Shown: piece by piece, positions 27,288 to 37,137 of the stretch
Layout: each line of letters begins with the position of its first letter
Position numbering within the stretch: position 1 is the stretch's first letter
NCBI GenBank assembly: GCA_902461935.1
Contig: CABPZP010000009.1
Coordinates: 1-59,620, forward strand
Origin: Merdicola sp905200315
GTDB taxonomy: Bacteria > Bacillota > Clostridia > TANB77 > CAG-508
Direction: 5' to 3'
Length of the DNA: 59,620 nt
The notes under the pieces: generated by a model
Databases searched by the model: none
What the model saw: only the letters and a program-made list of their open reading frames with translations
Told to the model about the DNA's origin: nothing
Made by a program: the position numbers and the translations under genes

Positions 27288-28580
27288 TTATGCATATGCA
27301 TTTCTTTTTCTGAAGTTTAATAAGTTTGTTATTTCTTTTTCTGGATTTTTCATTTTCTTTGCTTTTTGAGCTTTTTCTTGTTCTATTTCTCTTGCTTGTT
27401 TTTCTGCTACAGTTTCACATATTGCTTTTTGATATGCAAAATGTGTATCTTGTGCTATTTTTTGCCAATTATATTCTGCCTTAACTTTAGCTTTTGCATT
27501 TTTAGCAACTTTCATACATAATGCAGGGTCATATAATAAAGAAATTATAGAATCTGCTAAAGAATTTGGATTTCCTGCATAACTTTTCATACCATTTTCT
27601 CCATGTTGTACTATTTCATTTAATCCTCCAACATCTGAAACAACAACAGGTGTACCAGAAAGCATTCCTTCTAGTGCAACTATTCCAAATGGTTCATATG
27701 TACTTGGAAATACTGCTACATCTGCACATTTATACATTTTTACAACTTGCTTTGAATTTAAGTATCCTGTGAAATATACTTTATTTGATATTCCCATAGC
27801 ATTTACTTGTGCTTTTAGTTCATCTATCATTCCGCCTTTTCCTGCTATAACAAGTTTAGAATCATGATATTTTTCTAATATTTTAGGCATTGCAGCAATT
27901 AAATGTTGTATTCCTTTTTCATATACTAATCTTCCGACAAAAAGAATTATTTTTTCATTATCTGCTGCATATTGTCTTCTAAATTCGTAATCTCTTTCTA
28001 TTCCACTATATAAGTTTAAGTTTACACCATTTGGAACTACATTTATTTTTTCAAATGGTAATCCAAATAAACGTTGTAATTCATTTTTCATATAATTACT
28101 ATTTACTATTACTTCTGAGGCTTCATATGTAAGCATCCATTCTGTATCGTTTATATATCTTTGTGTTTCATCGTGTATTCCTGAATTTCTACCAGCTTCT
28201 GTAGCATGTATAGTTGCTACTATTGGTGTACCATATGAATTTTTTAGAGTTTTAGCTGCATATGCCACCAACCAATCGTGTGCATGTATAACATCAAAAT
28301 TTCCTTCTTTTGCTATTATCTCATTAGCTTTTGCAACTAAATTAAAATTCATTTGCATTATCCAATCTATAAAATTGTTAGGGTTAATCATATAATTTCC
28401 GATTCTATATACTTTAACACCTTTATCATCTTCAAAATCTGGTGTATTTCCCTCTTTATATGTTACAACAGTAACCTCATGGCCATCCTTAATTAACCTA
28501 TGTGATAAATCATGAACTACCCTGGCAATTCCTCCTACAATTCTTGGTGGATACTCCCATGTAAGCATTAGTATTTTCAT
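27288..28580 (-). CDS. GT4 glycogen/starch synthase-like glycosyltransferase
   Basis: 430 residues from the ATG at 28580 (MKILMLTWEYPPRIVGGIAR). Two Rossmann domains of GT-B type, with VIHAHDWLVAY, VVPNGVNLNLYSG, ILFVGRLVYEKGIQHLIAA and the donor-site PSTYEPFGIVALEGMLSGTP. Close in style to archaeal/clostridial GT4 glycogen synthases. It directly follows the glucan phosphorylase gene (separated by a terminator), which supports a glycogen role. Confidence 0.85.
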   Translation of the reverse strand: MKILMLTWEYPPRIVGGIARVVHDLSHRLIKDGHEVTVVTYKEGNTPDFEDDKGVKVYRIGNYMINPNNFIDWIMQMNFNLVAKANEIIAKEGNFDVIHAHDWLVAYAAKTLKNSYGTPIVATIHATEAGRNSGIHDETQRYINDTEWMLTYEASEVIVNSNYMKNELQRLFGLPFEKINVVPNGVNLNLYSGIERDYEFRRQYAADNEKIILFVGRLVYEKGIQHLIAAMPKILEKYHDSKLVIAGKGGMIDELKAQVNAMGISNKVYFTGYLNSKQVVKMYKCADVAVFPSTYEPFGIVALEGMLSGTPVVVSDVGGLNEIVQHGENGMKSYAGNPNSLADSIISLLYDPALCMKVAKNAKAKVKAEYNWQKIAQDTHFAYQKAICETVAEKQAREIEQEKAQKAKKMKNPEKEITNLLNFRKRNAYA

Positions 28581-28712
28581 TATTTTATTAGCTCCTTTCA
28601 TAAGCAAATTTTCTTTTGTTATTCTCTTATCTAAACTTATGCTATTTTATACAAAATTATTTCAAATGTAAATATATTTTTACAAAATATTTCATTTTTT
28701 AACAAAAAATAT

Positions 28713-28740
28713 AGCGGTCTTTTTAAGTGACCGCCATACA
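28713..28740 (-). terminator. Palindromic repeat acting as terminator of the phosphorylase gene
   Basis: GCGGTC / GACCGC arms with an A/T loop, family edge CCATACA on the right. On the minus strand it is followed by TATATTTTTTG, so it can terminate glgP transcription. Confidence 0.7.
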
Positions 28741-28757
28741 TCTTGTTTTAATTATTT

Positions 28758-31322
28758 TTATTTGGTTATCCATTTTATTAAGTTCAAATCTGATTTTTCT
28801 AAAAGCATTTCGTGTTTTGGCATTACTCTAAAGGTATATCCGTAGTCTCCTCCTGTTGTTAACTCTATTTTTGTTTCAAAGGTATATATCTTTTCAGTAT
28901 CATTTCTTGCTTTTAATTTCATTGGTATAACTTGAATTTCGTCAACCATTCCATTTTCTGCTATTTTTCCATAATATACTTGTGCTTCAATATTTTCTAC
29001 ATTTATATTTGGAAGTTTTACTTCACATTCTACATTAATTTTGTTTCCTGCATCTATAGAAATATCAGCTAAATTGTTAAGTTGCTTTATTTCTATTTTA
29101 TCCCAAGATTTATTTATTTCAGATTTCCATTCACTGTATTCGGCAACATTATCTAGCTTTGAATAGTAGTTATTGTATAAATTGCATAATGGTATATACA
29201 TATTGTTTGTATAGTCTATTACCATTCTTTGTGTACTGTATTTTCCACCTGTTGTTATTATAGAGTTTTTCATTATTTCTATCCAATTAACTGGTAAATT
29301 ATCTTTTCTGTTTTCATAATATAGAGGAACAATTTTATTTTCTAAAGTATTATATAAACTTTCGCTATCTGCTAAATCTTGTTCTTCGTATGATGTAAAT
29401 TCTGCATTTGTTCCTATTGTCCAGCCGTTTGTTTGATCATATCCTTCAGCCCACCATCCGTCTAAAACGCTAAAGTTTATAACACCGTTTACAGAAGCTT
29501 TTTGTCCACTTGTTCCAGATGCCTCCATTGGTCTACGAGGGTTATTAAGCCATACATCACATCCACTTATTAAATAACGTGACATTCCAATATTGTAGTT
29601 TTCTAATACGAATATTTTACCTTTGAATTGTGGCTTCATAGCAAGTTCATTTATATATTTTATTAAGTCTTGACCTGCTTTATCTAATGGATGTGCTTTT
29701 CCTGCAAATATTAATTGTACTGGTTTTTCACTGTCGTTTAAGATTTGTGTAATTCTTTCTATATCTTTAAATATAAGTGTTGCTCTTTTATATGTTGCAA
29801 ATCTTCTTGCAAATCCAATTGTTAAAGCATTTGGATTTAATTTTGAGGTTATTTCTTTTATTTCTTCATATGAAACTCCAGCTCTTTTTAGTCTTTCTGT
29901 TGTATTTTGTTTTACCATTTTTAACATTTTTTCTTTTCTGGCTTGATGTTCTTCCCATAGTCTTTCGTTTGGAATATCTTTTATTTGTTTCCAAACTTCA
30001 TCTTTGTGCATATTATCTTGCCAATAAGGTATTAAATATTCGTTGTATAATTCTTTTAAATTTTGTGCAAGCCATGAACAAGTATGAATACCATTTGTTA
30101 CATAACCTATTGGAGATTCATTTGCTGCAATATTAGGCCATACTTCACCAAATAATTCTCTTGAAACTGCACCGTGTAATTTACTTACACCATTTTTCTT
30201 TCCAGCATTTCTTAATGCTAAAATTCCCATATTAAATCCATTTTCTAATTTTTCTGTTGGTTTCATTCCAAGTTTTAAAAATTCTTCTCTATTTAAGCCT
30301 AATTTTGGCCAAAAATCTTTAAAATATTTTTCTACCAAATTTAGAGGGAATATATCATTTCCAGCTGGAACTGGTGTATGTGTTGTAAACACTGTTTTTG
30401 ATGTTGTAATATCTTTTGCCATATCAAAAGATATTTTTTTCTCTTCCATTAAATCTTTTATTAATTCTAATGTTAAAAATGAAGAATGTCCTTCGTTCAT
30501 ATGGTATACTGTTGGATTAAGACCTAGTGTTTTTAAAAGTTTTACTCCCCCCATTCCTAAAACAATTTCTTGTTTTATTCTCATATCTTGGTCTCCACCA
30601 TATAATTGTAATGTAACTTTTCTATCTTCTTCAGAGTTCTCTTCTATATCTGAATCCATTAGATATAATTTAATTCTTCCAACATTTATTTTCCAAACTT
30701 TTAAATATAATTTTCTTTCTGGATAGTCTACTGTTATTTTTAAATCTTTTCCTTCTGAATCTTTCACTGCTTCAATTGGTAAATTGTTCAAATCTGCTTT
30801 AATATAGTTATTTTCTTGTTCTCCGTATTTATTTAATTTTTGAATAAAATATCCTTCTTTATATAACATTCCAACTGCAACAAAAGGAAGTCCTAAATCA
30901 CTTGCAGATTTAAGATGGTCTCCAGAAAGTATTCCAAGTCCACCTGAATATATTGGAATAGTTTCGTCTAACCCATATTCGGCTGAAAAGTATGCAATTA
31001 AGTTATTCTCATTTTTGGGATAATTTTTAGAAAACCAAGTGTTTTTACTATTAATATAATTCTCATAGTTATTTGCTATTACATTATATTCTTCTAAAAA
31101 CTTTTGGTCTTTAGAAACTTTTTCAAGTTTTTCTTGTGAAACTAATTTTAGAAATTTTACAGGATTTTTTCCAATACTTTCCCATAAATCTTTATCTATT
31201 TTTTTGAAAAGTCTTAGATATTCCGTATTCCAAGACCACCATAAATTATTGGCAATTTCTGATAATTTACTTATTTCTTTTGGTAATTGTGGATTAACAG
31301 TTATTCTGTTAAAAACATACAT
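28758..31322 (-). CDS. glgP: Alpha-glucan phosphorylase (GT35)
   Basis: Releases glucose-1-phosphate from glycogen or maltodextrin. 854 residues with the N-terminal DUF3417-type extension (LPKEISKLSEIANNLWWSWN), FSAEYGLDETIPIYSGGLGI, the catalytic loop VYHMNEGHSSF and the pyridoxal-phosphate lysine in GTSGQKASVNGVINF. Length and N-terminus fit the short alpha-glucan phosphorylase subfamily of clostridia and thermophiles. Confidence 0.94.
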   Translation of the reverse strand: MYVFNRITVNPQLPKEISKLSEIANNLWWSWNTEYLRLFKKIDKDLWESIGKNPVKFLKLVSQEKLEKVSKDQKFLEEYNVIANNYENYINSKNTWFSKNYPKNENNLIAYFSAEYGLDETIPIYSGGLGILSGDHLKSASDLGLPFVAVGMLYKEGYFIQKLNKYGEQENNYIKADLNNLPIEAVKDSEGKDLKITVDYPERKLYLKVWKINVGRIKLYLMDSDIEENSEEDRKVTLQLYGGDQDMRIKQEIVLGMGGVKLLKTLGLNPTVYHMNEGHSSFLTLELIKDLMEEKKISFDMAKDITTSKTVFTTHTPVPAGNDIFPLNLVEKYFKDFWPKLGLNREEFLKLGMKPTEKLENGFNMGILALRNAGKKNGVSKLHGAVSRELFGEVWPNIAANESPIGYVTNGIHTCSWLAQNLKELYNEYLIPYWQDNMHKDEVWKQIKDIPNERLWEEHQARKEKMLKMVKQNTTERLKRAGVSYEEIKEITSKLNPNALTIGFARRFATYKRATLIFKDIERITQILNDSEKPVQLIFAGKAHPLDKAGQDLIKYINELAMKPQFKGKIFVLENYNIGMSRYLISGCDVWLNNPRRPMEASGTSGQKASVNGVINFSVLDGWWAEGYDQTNGWTIGTNAEFTSYEEQDLADSESLYNTLENKIVPLYYENRKDNLPVNWIEIMKNSIITTGGKYSTQRMVIDYTNNMYIPLCNLYNNYYSKLDNVAEYSEWKSEINKSWDKIEIKQLNNLADISIDAGNKINVECEVKLPNINVENIEAQVYYGKIAENGMVDEIQVIPMKLKARNDTEKIYTFETKIELTTGGDYGYTFRVMPKHEMLLEKSDLNLIKWITK

Positions 31323-31652
31323 ATTAAATTTTCCTCCTTTGTAAGTTTTAAAACAAGATTTTTTCTTGTTTTTTCCTTTGTATTTAATTTTATTCTCGCT
31401 ATATTATCTATTAAAAAAATATATTTGTCAATTAATATTTTCCTTTTTATGCAAAAAATATTAGCGTTCAGTAATATTTTAATTTTATATATTTTTCAGG
31501 TTTAATTTATTATTCGTAGAGGAGCCATGCAAGTCGTCAGGACGCCGCTTCTACAACATTTGACATTATTTTTTTATAATATAAAAAATTTATTTTCTGG
31601 CGGACTTAAGACGTCCGCCACTACATTCAAAATAGAACTTTCCTATAACAAA
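31323..31652. other. Gene-free stretch with two degenerate palindromes
   Basis: No coding frame seen. It contains a degenerate copy (31516-31556, GTAGAGGAGCC...CGCTTCTACAAC) and the CTTAAG variant at 31598-31650. Confidence 0.55.
31598..31650. repeat. Dispersed palindromic repeat with extended right flank
   Basis: GGCGGACTTAAGACGTCCGCC, CACTAC edge, then ATTCAAAATAGAACTTTCCT. The same extended flank follows the copies at 17944 and 57764, so the mobile unit may be longer than the palindrome. Confidence 0.78.
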
Positions 31653-31682
31653 AATAAGGAGCAACTTTTATTGCTCCTTATT
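31653..31682 (-). terminator. Rho-independent terminator of pgsA
   Basis: 12-bp stem AATAAGGAGCAA / TTGCTCCTTATT directly after the pgsA stop, followed by TTTTTG on the minus strand. Confidence 0.88.
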
Positions 31683-31684
31683 TT

Positions 31685-32278
31685 TTAGTCTTTTAATAAT
31701 TCTTTTTCATCTTTTATATATTTCCATCCAGAAAATATTGTTGCTATTACAGCTATTGTCATAAATGTTGAGGTTAATATATTTAATACTAAATCAAATT
31801 TTGTTAAATGTCCTTTTAACATTCCAAAATATCCATTTACATCTATGCACATTAGTATTATTGCTATCATTTGAGTTACGGTTTTTATCTTTCCCCAAAT
31901 TGATGCAGCTATTACTTTTCCGCCTTTTTCTACTGCTATTAATCTATAACCAGATACTAAAAATTCTCTAAATAATATAATTATTGGTATCCACGCTGGA
32001 ATTCTTCCTTCTTCAACTAACATTATCATTGCCGCTAATACTAAAATTTTATCTGCAATTGGGTCTAAAAATTTCCCAAATGTTGTTATTTCATTTCTTT
32101 TTCTTGCAATACTTCCATCTAATTTGTCTGTAATTGAAGCAATTATAAATATTATGTCTATTATTATCCATTCATATGGAATATAATTCCAACTTCCTTG
32201 TATTCCTAAAAAAGGTATTATTACCATTATAGGAACTAATACAATTCTAAAAATTGTTAATTTATTTGCTAAATTCAT
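31685..32278 (-). CDS. pgsA: CDP-diacylglycerol-glycerol-3-phosphate 3-phosphatidyltransferase
   Basis: Commits CDP-diacylglycerol to phosphatidylglycerol synthesis in the membrane. 197 residues with the CDP-alcohol phosphotransferase motif DGSIARKRNEITTFGKFLDP plus the distal Asp, and about five transmembrane helices. The start MNLANKLTIFRIVLVPI is typical. Last gene of the ftsY-UPF0182-pgsA run. Confidence 0.94.
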   Translation of the reverse strand: MNLANKLTIFRIVLVPIMVIIPFLGIQGSWNYIPYEWIIIDIIFIIASITDKLDGSIARKRNEITTFGKFLDPIADKILVLAAMIMLVEEGRIPAWIPIIILFREFLVSGYRLIAVEKGGKVIAASIWGKIKTVTQMIAIILMCIDVNGYFGMLKGHLTKFDLVLNILTSTFMTIAVIATIFSGWKYIKDEKELLKD

Positions 32279-32345
32279 TTTAGCTTTCCTCCTTTGTATT
32301 TTTTTAACACATTATATATTATAATTTTAATTTTTTAAAGTATTT

Positions 32346-35186
32346 TTATTCAATTGTTGAATTTTGTGTATCTATAGTGTTATTAGTAGTTGTATTATCT
32401 ATAGTATTAGAACTTTTTTTATTTTCTTTTTCTTCTTCCTTTTGAAGTTCTTCTAATTGATTTATTAAGCCCTGTAATTTTTTAAGGTCAACACCCATTA
32501 ATTCCCAATCATTGCTTGCATTTGAGTTACTTAAGTTGTTATTTGCTTTTATAATTTCTTGAATCAAGGCTTCTTGTGTATCGGTGTTTGTAACTTCAAT
32601 TTTGCTTGCATATTGTGAACTTAAATTTTCTACTGCTTCTGTTAAGTTGTTTCCTATTGCAACTTTATTTCCAGATGCAACTATAATTTTCTTTAAAACT
32701 GGTACTTCACTTTCATTAAGCATTACTTGGTATATTGGTTCAACATATAAAAGAGTATTGTCTATTGGAACTACTATCATATTTCTTATTAATTTTGTAC
32801 CACTAACATTTAGTGCTTGTATTTCTTTTGAGATTTCTGAGTTTTGTTCTATTTGTGTATCTAATTGCATAGTTCCCACAACATTGCTATCATCTGCAAA
32901 TCTGTATAAACTTAATTTATTATTTCCGTTTTCATCAACTGTACCAACTAAATATGAAGATAAACTTTGTTTTCCTTCTAATGTATATGGTAAAACAAGT
33001 CCTAATTCTTCTTTATTAGAGTCTATAGTTTTTACCATAGTATAATAAGGTTCTATTTCTGTTCCAACTGTTGTTAATGTTTTTCCAGATACGTGTGTTG
33101 CAGGCTCCCATACATCGTTACTTCTATATAACACGTCTGTTTTTACTGTATGATATCTTTCAACTAGTTTAGCTTGTACATTATATAAAAATTCTGAATA
33201 TGTTAAATGTTTTGCTATGTCTGATGGAATGCTTTCATCGATATCTGCAAATAAATCTGGATAAATATTTCTATATGCCATTATTATAGGGTCTGTTCTA
33301 TCTGTTATATAGAATTTCATTGTTCCATCATAACTATCTATTATTACTTTTACAGAGTTTCTAATATAATTTATTTTTGGTCTGCTTCCATTTACTTCTA
33401 TTTGAACTGTTTGAGAGTATGGATAGTTTTGTGACGTTGTATAACCATCTAGTACCCATACTGTTTTTCCTTCATCTGTAATTACTTGATATGGTTCTTC
33501 ATCATAAATAATTCCTGGTAATATTGTTTTTGCTCTTTCAGTTATATTTCTATTAATTAATATTTTGCTATCTTTATTTACATTACTTGAGAATGCAATT
33601 TTAGGATTTTTTGTATATATTCCTAAAACCAATCTATCCCAAAAACCTAATTGTAATCCGCCTTTACCATCATAGGTGTTTTCCGCACTTTCTGTTTCGC
33701 TTATAGGGTAATCAAATTCTTTTTGATTCCTTGAATTTGTTATGGCAACCTGATTTGCTTGTGTTCCATAGTATATACGTGGTTCTGTAACTTTTATTTT
33801 TTCATCTGATGAATCAAATTCTTTTTGTATATATTCTATATTGCCATTTTCATCTGTTGATGTTGCAGATGTTATAACTGTTCCAAATCCATGTGTATAT
33901 TTATATGTTTTATTTGCATAGCTATTATTATTTACATTAGATATTTCTCTAGCTGACAAATATACTAATTTATCTTGACCGTTTATAGTATATTTACTTA
34001 ATTTACTTTTTGCAAAATTATAATATTTTGACTTTGATTGTTTTTCTGTTAATGTTGTAAGTGTTGTATTCTCGTCTTCAATTGCAATATTGTTTATAAC
34101 ATTTTGGTTATTTGTTATTTGTTCTAAACTTATAGTTCCTGAGTCTTCTATATTTTGCTCCGATATGTTTAATCCATATGCATTTTTTGTTGCTTCTATA
34201 TTATATGCAATATTTTTCTTTTCCTTTTCAAGTTCACTTGGTTTTACAAATATAAGCTGTGTTGCAAGCATTACAAAGGCTAAACATACCAAGTAACCTG
34301 GAACAACTACAAGTGATTTTATAACTTTTTTGGTATCTTTTTGTTTAAAATATTTTATTGCTTTAAACACACTAACAATCATAACAATTGCTAATATTAC
34401 GTAACCACCAAATTTTATAAATACATCTGTAAATCCAGCTCCATACAAAGCTGTTGAATTTTTATCATCTAAGGTTAAAAATTTTTCGAATAAAATATTT
34501 TGTGCTTTAAAAATAACGAAAATAGAAAATGCTACTATAATTATTTTTAAATAATTTAGTAACTGATTTATTAGTCTACTTTGCTTTAAAGTTTGTCTAT
34601 CTACACCATCAAAAAATTTATTAAATACTATTAAATAATAAATAACTGTATATGCTACAAGTCCAATATTTAATATTATAAATGAAAAAATTAGCATTTC
34701 TATTACTGGTTTTTGAAATACATAATAACCAATATCTAATTTAAAAATAGGATCTGTAATACCAAAGCTTGCACTATTTATCATAAGCATTATTTTTTTG
34801 CTTATTGGGTTAAATGTAATTGCAGATGTAATTATTGATAGTATAAAAGCGATTGATTTACTTGGCAATTTTGGCATTTGCTTTTTTTCATTTTCAAAAA
34901 ACGCTTTTAATCCTTTTTTTATACTTTTATTTGCAAATATTATTGCAATAAATAAAATTACAAATTCTACAATAAAAATTGTTGTTTTATATTTAATATT
35001 ATTCCAATATACAGATAAATAATTTTCTCCTAATTCAAGTGTTTCTAAATAGCTCCCTCTAAAGCATATATATCCTATAATTGCTGTTAATATAAAAAAC
35101 AACAATACCAATTTTGTTCTTGTTTTTTTCTTTGGTGAGGCTTTTTGTTCTTGTTTTTTGTTATCTTGAACATTTTTTTCTTCCAC
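32346..35186 (-). CDS. UPF0182 family large membrane protein
   Basis: 946 residues. Seven or so transmembrane helices in the first ~320 residues (for example FDVFIKFGGYVILAIVMIV-like segments), then a large extracytoplasmic domain with the family stretches YTHGFGTVITS, VWVLDGYTTSQNYPYS and YPDLFADIDESIP, and a Ser/Thr/Asn-rich tail ending IDTQNSTIE. Function of the family is unknown. It lies between ftsY and pgsA on the same strand. Confidence 0.88.
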   Translation of the reverse strand: MEEKNVQDNKKQEQKASPKKKTRTKLVLLFFILTAIIGYICFRGSYLETLELGENYLSVYWNNIKYKTTIFIVEFVILFIAIIFANKSIKKGLKAFFENEKKQMPKLPSKSIAFILSIITSAITFNPISKKIMLMINSASFGITDPIFKLDIGYYVFQKPVIEMLIFSFIILNIGLVAYTVIYYLIVFNKFFDGVDRQTLKQSRLINQLLNYLKIIIVAFSIFVIFKAQNILFEKFLTLDDKNSTALYGAGFTDVFIKFGGYVILAIVMIVSVFKAIKYFKQKDTKKVIKSLVVVPGYLVCLAFVMLATQLIFVKPSELEKEKKNIAYNIEATKNAYGLNISEQNIEDSGTISLEQITNNQNVINNIAIEDENTTLTTLTEKQSKSKYYNFAKSKLSKYTINGQDKLVYLSAREISNVNNNSYANKTYKYTHGFGTVITSATSTDENGNIEYIQKEFDSSDEKIKVTEPRIYYGTQANQVAITNSRNQKEFDYPISETESAENTYDGKGGLQLGFWDRLVLGIYTKNPKIAFSSNVNKDSKILINRNITERAKTILPGIIYDEEPYQVITDEGKTVWVLDGYTTSQNYPYSQTVQIEVNGSRPKINYIRNSVKVIIDSYDGTMKFYITDRTDPIIMAYRNIYPDLFADIDESIPSDIAKHLTYSEFLYNVQAKLVERYHTVKTDVLYRSNDVWEPATHVSGKTLTTVGTEIEPYYTMVKTIDSNKEELGLVLPYTLEGKQSLSSYLVGTVDENGNNKLSLYRFADDSNVVGTMQLDTQIEQNSEISKEIQALNVSGTKLIRNMIVVPIDNTLLYVEPIYQVMLNESEVPVLKKIIVASGNKVAIGNNLTEAVENLSSQYASKIEVTNTDTQEALIQEIIKANNNLSNSNASNDWELMGVDLKKLQGLINQLEELQKEEEKENKKSSNTIDNTTTNNTIDTQNSTIE

Positions 35187-35204
35187 TTTACTACCTCCAT
35201 TTTT

Positions 35205-36110
35205 TTATATAATTGCTTTTATAAATTCTTCTGCATTAAATTCTTCCATATCATCTATTTGTTCACCTACACCAATAAATTTTACTGGTATTTTATTTTC
35301 ATTGGATATTCCTATAACAACTCCACCTTTAGCAGTTCCATCCAATTTTGTAAGAACTATTCCTGTAATATTAACTATTTCTTTAAATGCCTTTGTTTGT
35401 GAAATAGCGTTTTGTCCTGTTGTTCCATCTATTACAAGTAATGTTTCTTTTGATGAATTTGGCAATTCTCTATCTATTATTTTATTTATTTTAGATAACT
35501 CATCCATTAGGTTCTTTTTATTATGTAATCTTCCTGCAGTATCGCAAATTAATACATCTACATTATTTGCTTTTGCCTGTTTTATTGCATCAAAAACTAC
35601 AGATGCAGGGTCTGCTCCCTCCTCTTTTTTTACTATATCACAACCAACTCTATTTGCCCAAATTTCTAATTGTTCAACTGCTGCTGCTCTAAAAGTATCT
35701 GCTGCTGCAAGCATAACTTTTTTACCTTGTTTTTGCAATTTATTTGCAATTTTTCCTATTGATGTTGTTTTTCCAACACCATTTACTCCTACAACTAAAA
35801 TAACAGAAGGTGTTGTTTCAATATTTAAACTATTGTCTAATTCGCTAAGCATACTTTTCATTTCTTCTCTTAATGCCTTTTTAATATCTTCTTCATCTTC
35901 TATTTTTTCTTTTTTAGCTCTAGTACGCAAATTATCTATAATTTGAACTGAAGTTTCCATTCCTATATCTGACATTATAAGAGCCTCTTCCAACTCTTCT
36001 AATAATTCTTCATCAACTTTTCTAAAATTACTAAAAACGTTATTTATTTTATCATCTATTGATGTTTTTGTTTTATTTAACCCTTGTTTTAATTTATCAA
36101 AAAAGCCCAT
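35205..36110 (-). CDS. ftsY: Signal recognition particle receptor FtsY
   Basis: Membrane GTPase that docks SRP-ribosome complexes at the translocon. 301 residues, N plus G domain with almost no acidic A domain, as in many Bacillota. Motifs: VVGVNGVGKTTSIGKIAN, AADTFRAAAVEQL, DTAGRLHNKKNLM, TKLDGTAKGGVVIGI. The MGFFDKLKQGLNKTK start is typical. Confidence 0.97.
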   Translation of the reverse strand: MGFFDKLKQGLNKTKTSIDDKINNVFSNFRKVDEELLEELEEALIMSDIGMETSVQIIDNLRTRAKKEKIEDEEDIKKALREEMKSMLSELDNSLNIETTPSVILVVGVNGVGKTTSIGKIANKLQKQGKKVMLAAADTFRAAAVEQLEIWANRVGCDIVKKEEGADPASVVFDAIKQAKANNVDVLICDTAGRLHNKKNLMDELSKINKIIDRELPNSSKETLLVIDGTTGQNAISQTKAFKEIVNITGIVLTKLDGTAKGGVVIGISNENKIPVKFIGVGEQIDDMEEFNAEEFIKAII

Positions 36111-36181
36111 TTTCTCCTCCTAATCAACATTTTAATTTGCTTAGGTATTTTATCACATATATCAAAAATAGTCAAAATTTC

Positions 36182-36210
36182 TTGACAATATTTATACATT
36201 AAAATATAAT
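36182..36210 (+). promoter_or_regulatory. Consensus promoter of tRNA-Thr
   Basis: TTGACA (36182-36187), a 17-nt spacer, and TATAAT (36205-36210), 13 nt before the tRNA 5' end. Perfect sigma-A consensus. Confidence 0.9.
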
Positions 36211-36223
36211 TTATAAAGCAAAC

Positions 36224-36299
36224 GCCATTATAGCTCAGTTGGTAGAGCAACAGATTCGTAACCTGTAGGTCGGCAGTTCGATTCTGCCTAATGGCTCCA
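36224..36299 (+). tRNA. tRNA-Thr (anticodon CGT)
   Basis: 76 nt including an encoded CCA. Acceptor GCCATTA/TAATGGC, D arm GCTC...GAGC, anticodon loop TTCGTAA, T arm GGCAG TTCGATT CTGCC. Anticodon CGT reads ACG. The closing pair of the anticodon stem is an A-C mismatch (ACAGA/CCTGT). It marks the left edge of the accessory island. Confidence 0.95.
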
Positions 36300-36429
36300 T
36301 AATGCGTTTTCGTCCAACCACATAAAAGTATTTATAATACTGAAGTTCACGAAAGCAAAAAGTGAATATAAATCATTGGAAAAATCTTTGATTTTGCGTC
36401 AATGATTATATACGTTAACTACATTTGTA

Positions 36430-36467
36430 AAAAAATTGGTATTAGTAATAACTAATACCAATTTTTT
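36430..36467 (+). terminator. Strong terminator downstream of tRNA-Thr
   Basis: 16-bp stem AAAAATTGGTATTAG / CTAATACCAATTTTT with a TAATAA loop and T run. It ends the tRNA transcript. Confidence 0.85.
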
Positions 36468-36499
36468 GTTTATTATAATAATAGATTATAAAATTTTAG

Positions 36500-36740
36500 T
36501 GTTAGTTAGCAAAGAAATGCTCTTTAGCACTTTTTTTGTATTAAAAGATGATAATTTAATGGCAGAATTAAATGAATGGCCAACTGAAGAAAAAAGAATT
36601 ACGGAAATATCAGCAAAAGATATGGAACACAGACTTGCTTTTAAAGAAAAGCAAGATGATAGCAAATTACAGATGAAATAAATAAATTGCAACAAATGAA
36701 TTTAGAAAAGTTAAGCCTAAAGAGAATAAGAAAATGAACA
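36500..36740 (+). pseudogene. Small degenerate coding remnant
   Basis: A frame with protein-like composition (LMAELNEWPTEEKRITEISA, KDMEHRLAFKEKQDDSKL) ends at 36681. The reading continues in a shifted frame (DEINKLQQMNLEKLSL). There is no good start. It looks like a decayed fragment of a longer gene; I do not recognise which. Not a CGG-type shift. Confidence 0.4.
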
Positions 36741-36844
36741 AAAGAAAGAATAGAAAAATAGATGTAGAATTAAAATGTAAAATTATAATAAAATTAAATA
36801 AATATTGAATAAAAATATAGCATTAAAATATTCTAAAAAATAAT

Positions 36845-36873
36845 GAGGAGAACTTAAAAAGCAAGTTCCCCTC
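36845..36873 (-). terminator. Terminator of the methylthiotransferase operon
   Basis: Minus-strand stem GAGGGGAACTT / AAGTTCTCCTC (one G-U) followed by ATTATTTTTT. Confidence 0.75.
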
Positions 36874-36891
36874 CACAAGAAACAGATTAAT

Positions 36892-37137
36892 TTATTTTCT
36901 TTTTTTTAATTTTCGCCTTTGCTTGCGATTAAGTGGCTTGGTAAATGCACTTCTAGATACTTCTGTTTTTTTAGACTTAAAAAAATCTATAACCATTTTA
37001 GATAATAATGTTAATGTTTCATTATTATTTTCATTTTTTTTCTTCATCTCACCTGAAAATACGAGGGCTCCAGCAAACATTTTATCAGGTCTTTCTGGTA
37101 CATTTACACTTGTTACTATTTTTTCAAATTCATTCAT
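36892..37137 (-). CDS. Small basic-tailed protein coupled to the methylthiotransferase
   Basis: 81 residues, no recognised family. It starts MNEFEKIVTSVNVPERPDKM and ends in a very basic tail (NRKQRRKLKKRK). Its ATG overlaps the stop of the radical-SAM gene by 4 nt (ATGA type), so the two are translationally coupled. It could be the substrate, an accessory subunit or an RNA-binding adaptor of that enzyme; this is inference from context. Confidence 0.7.
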   Translation of the reverse strand: MNEFEKIVTSVNVPERPDKMFAGALVFSGEMKKKNENNNETLTLLSKMVIDFFKSKKTEVSRSAFTKPLNRKQRRKLKKRK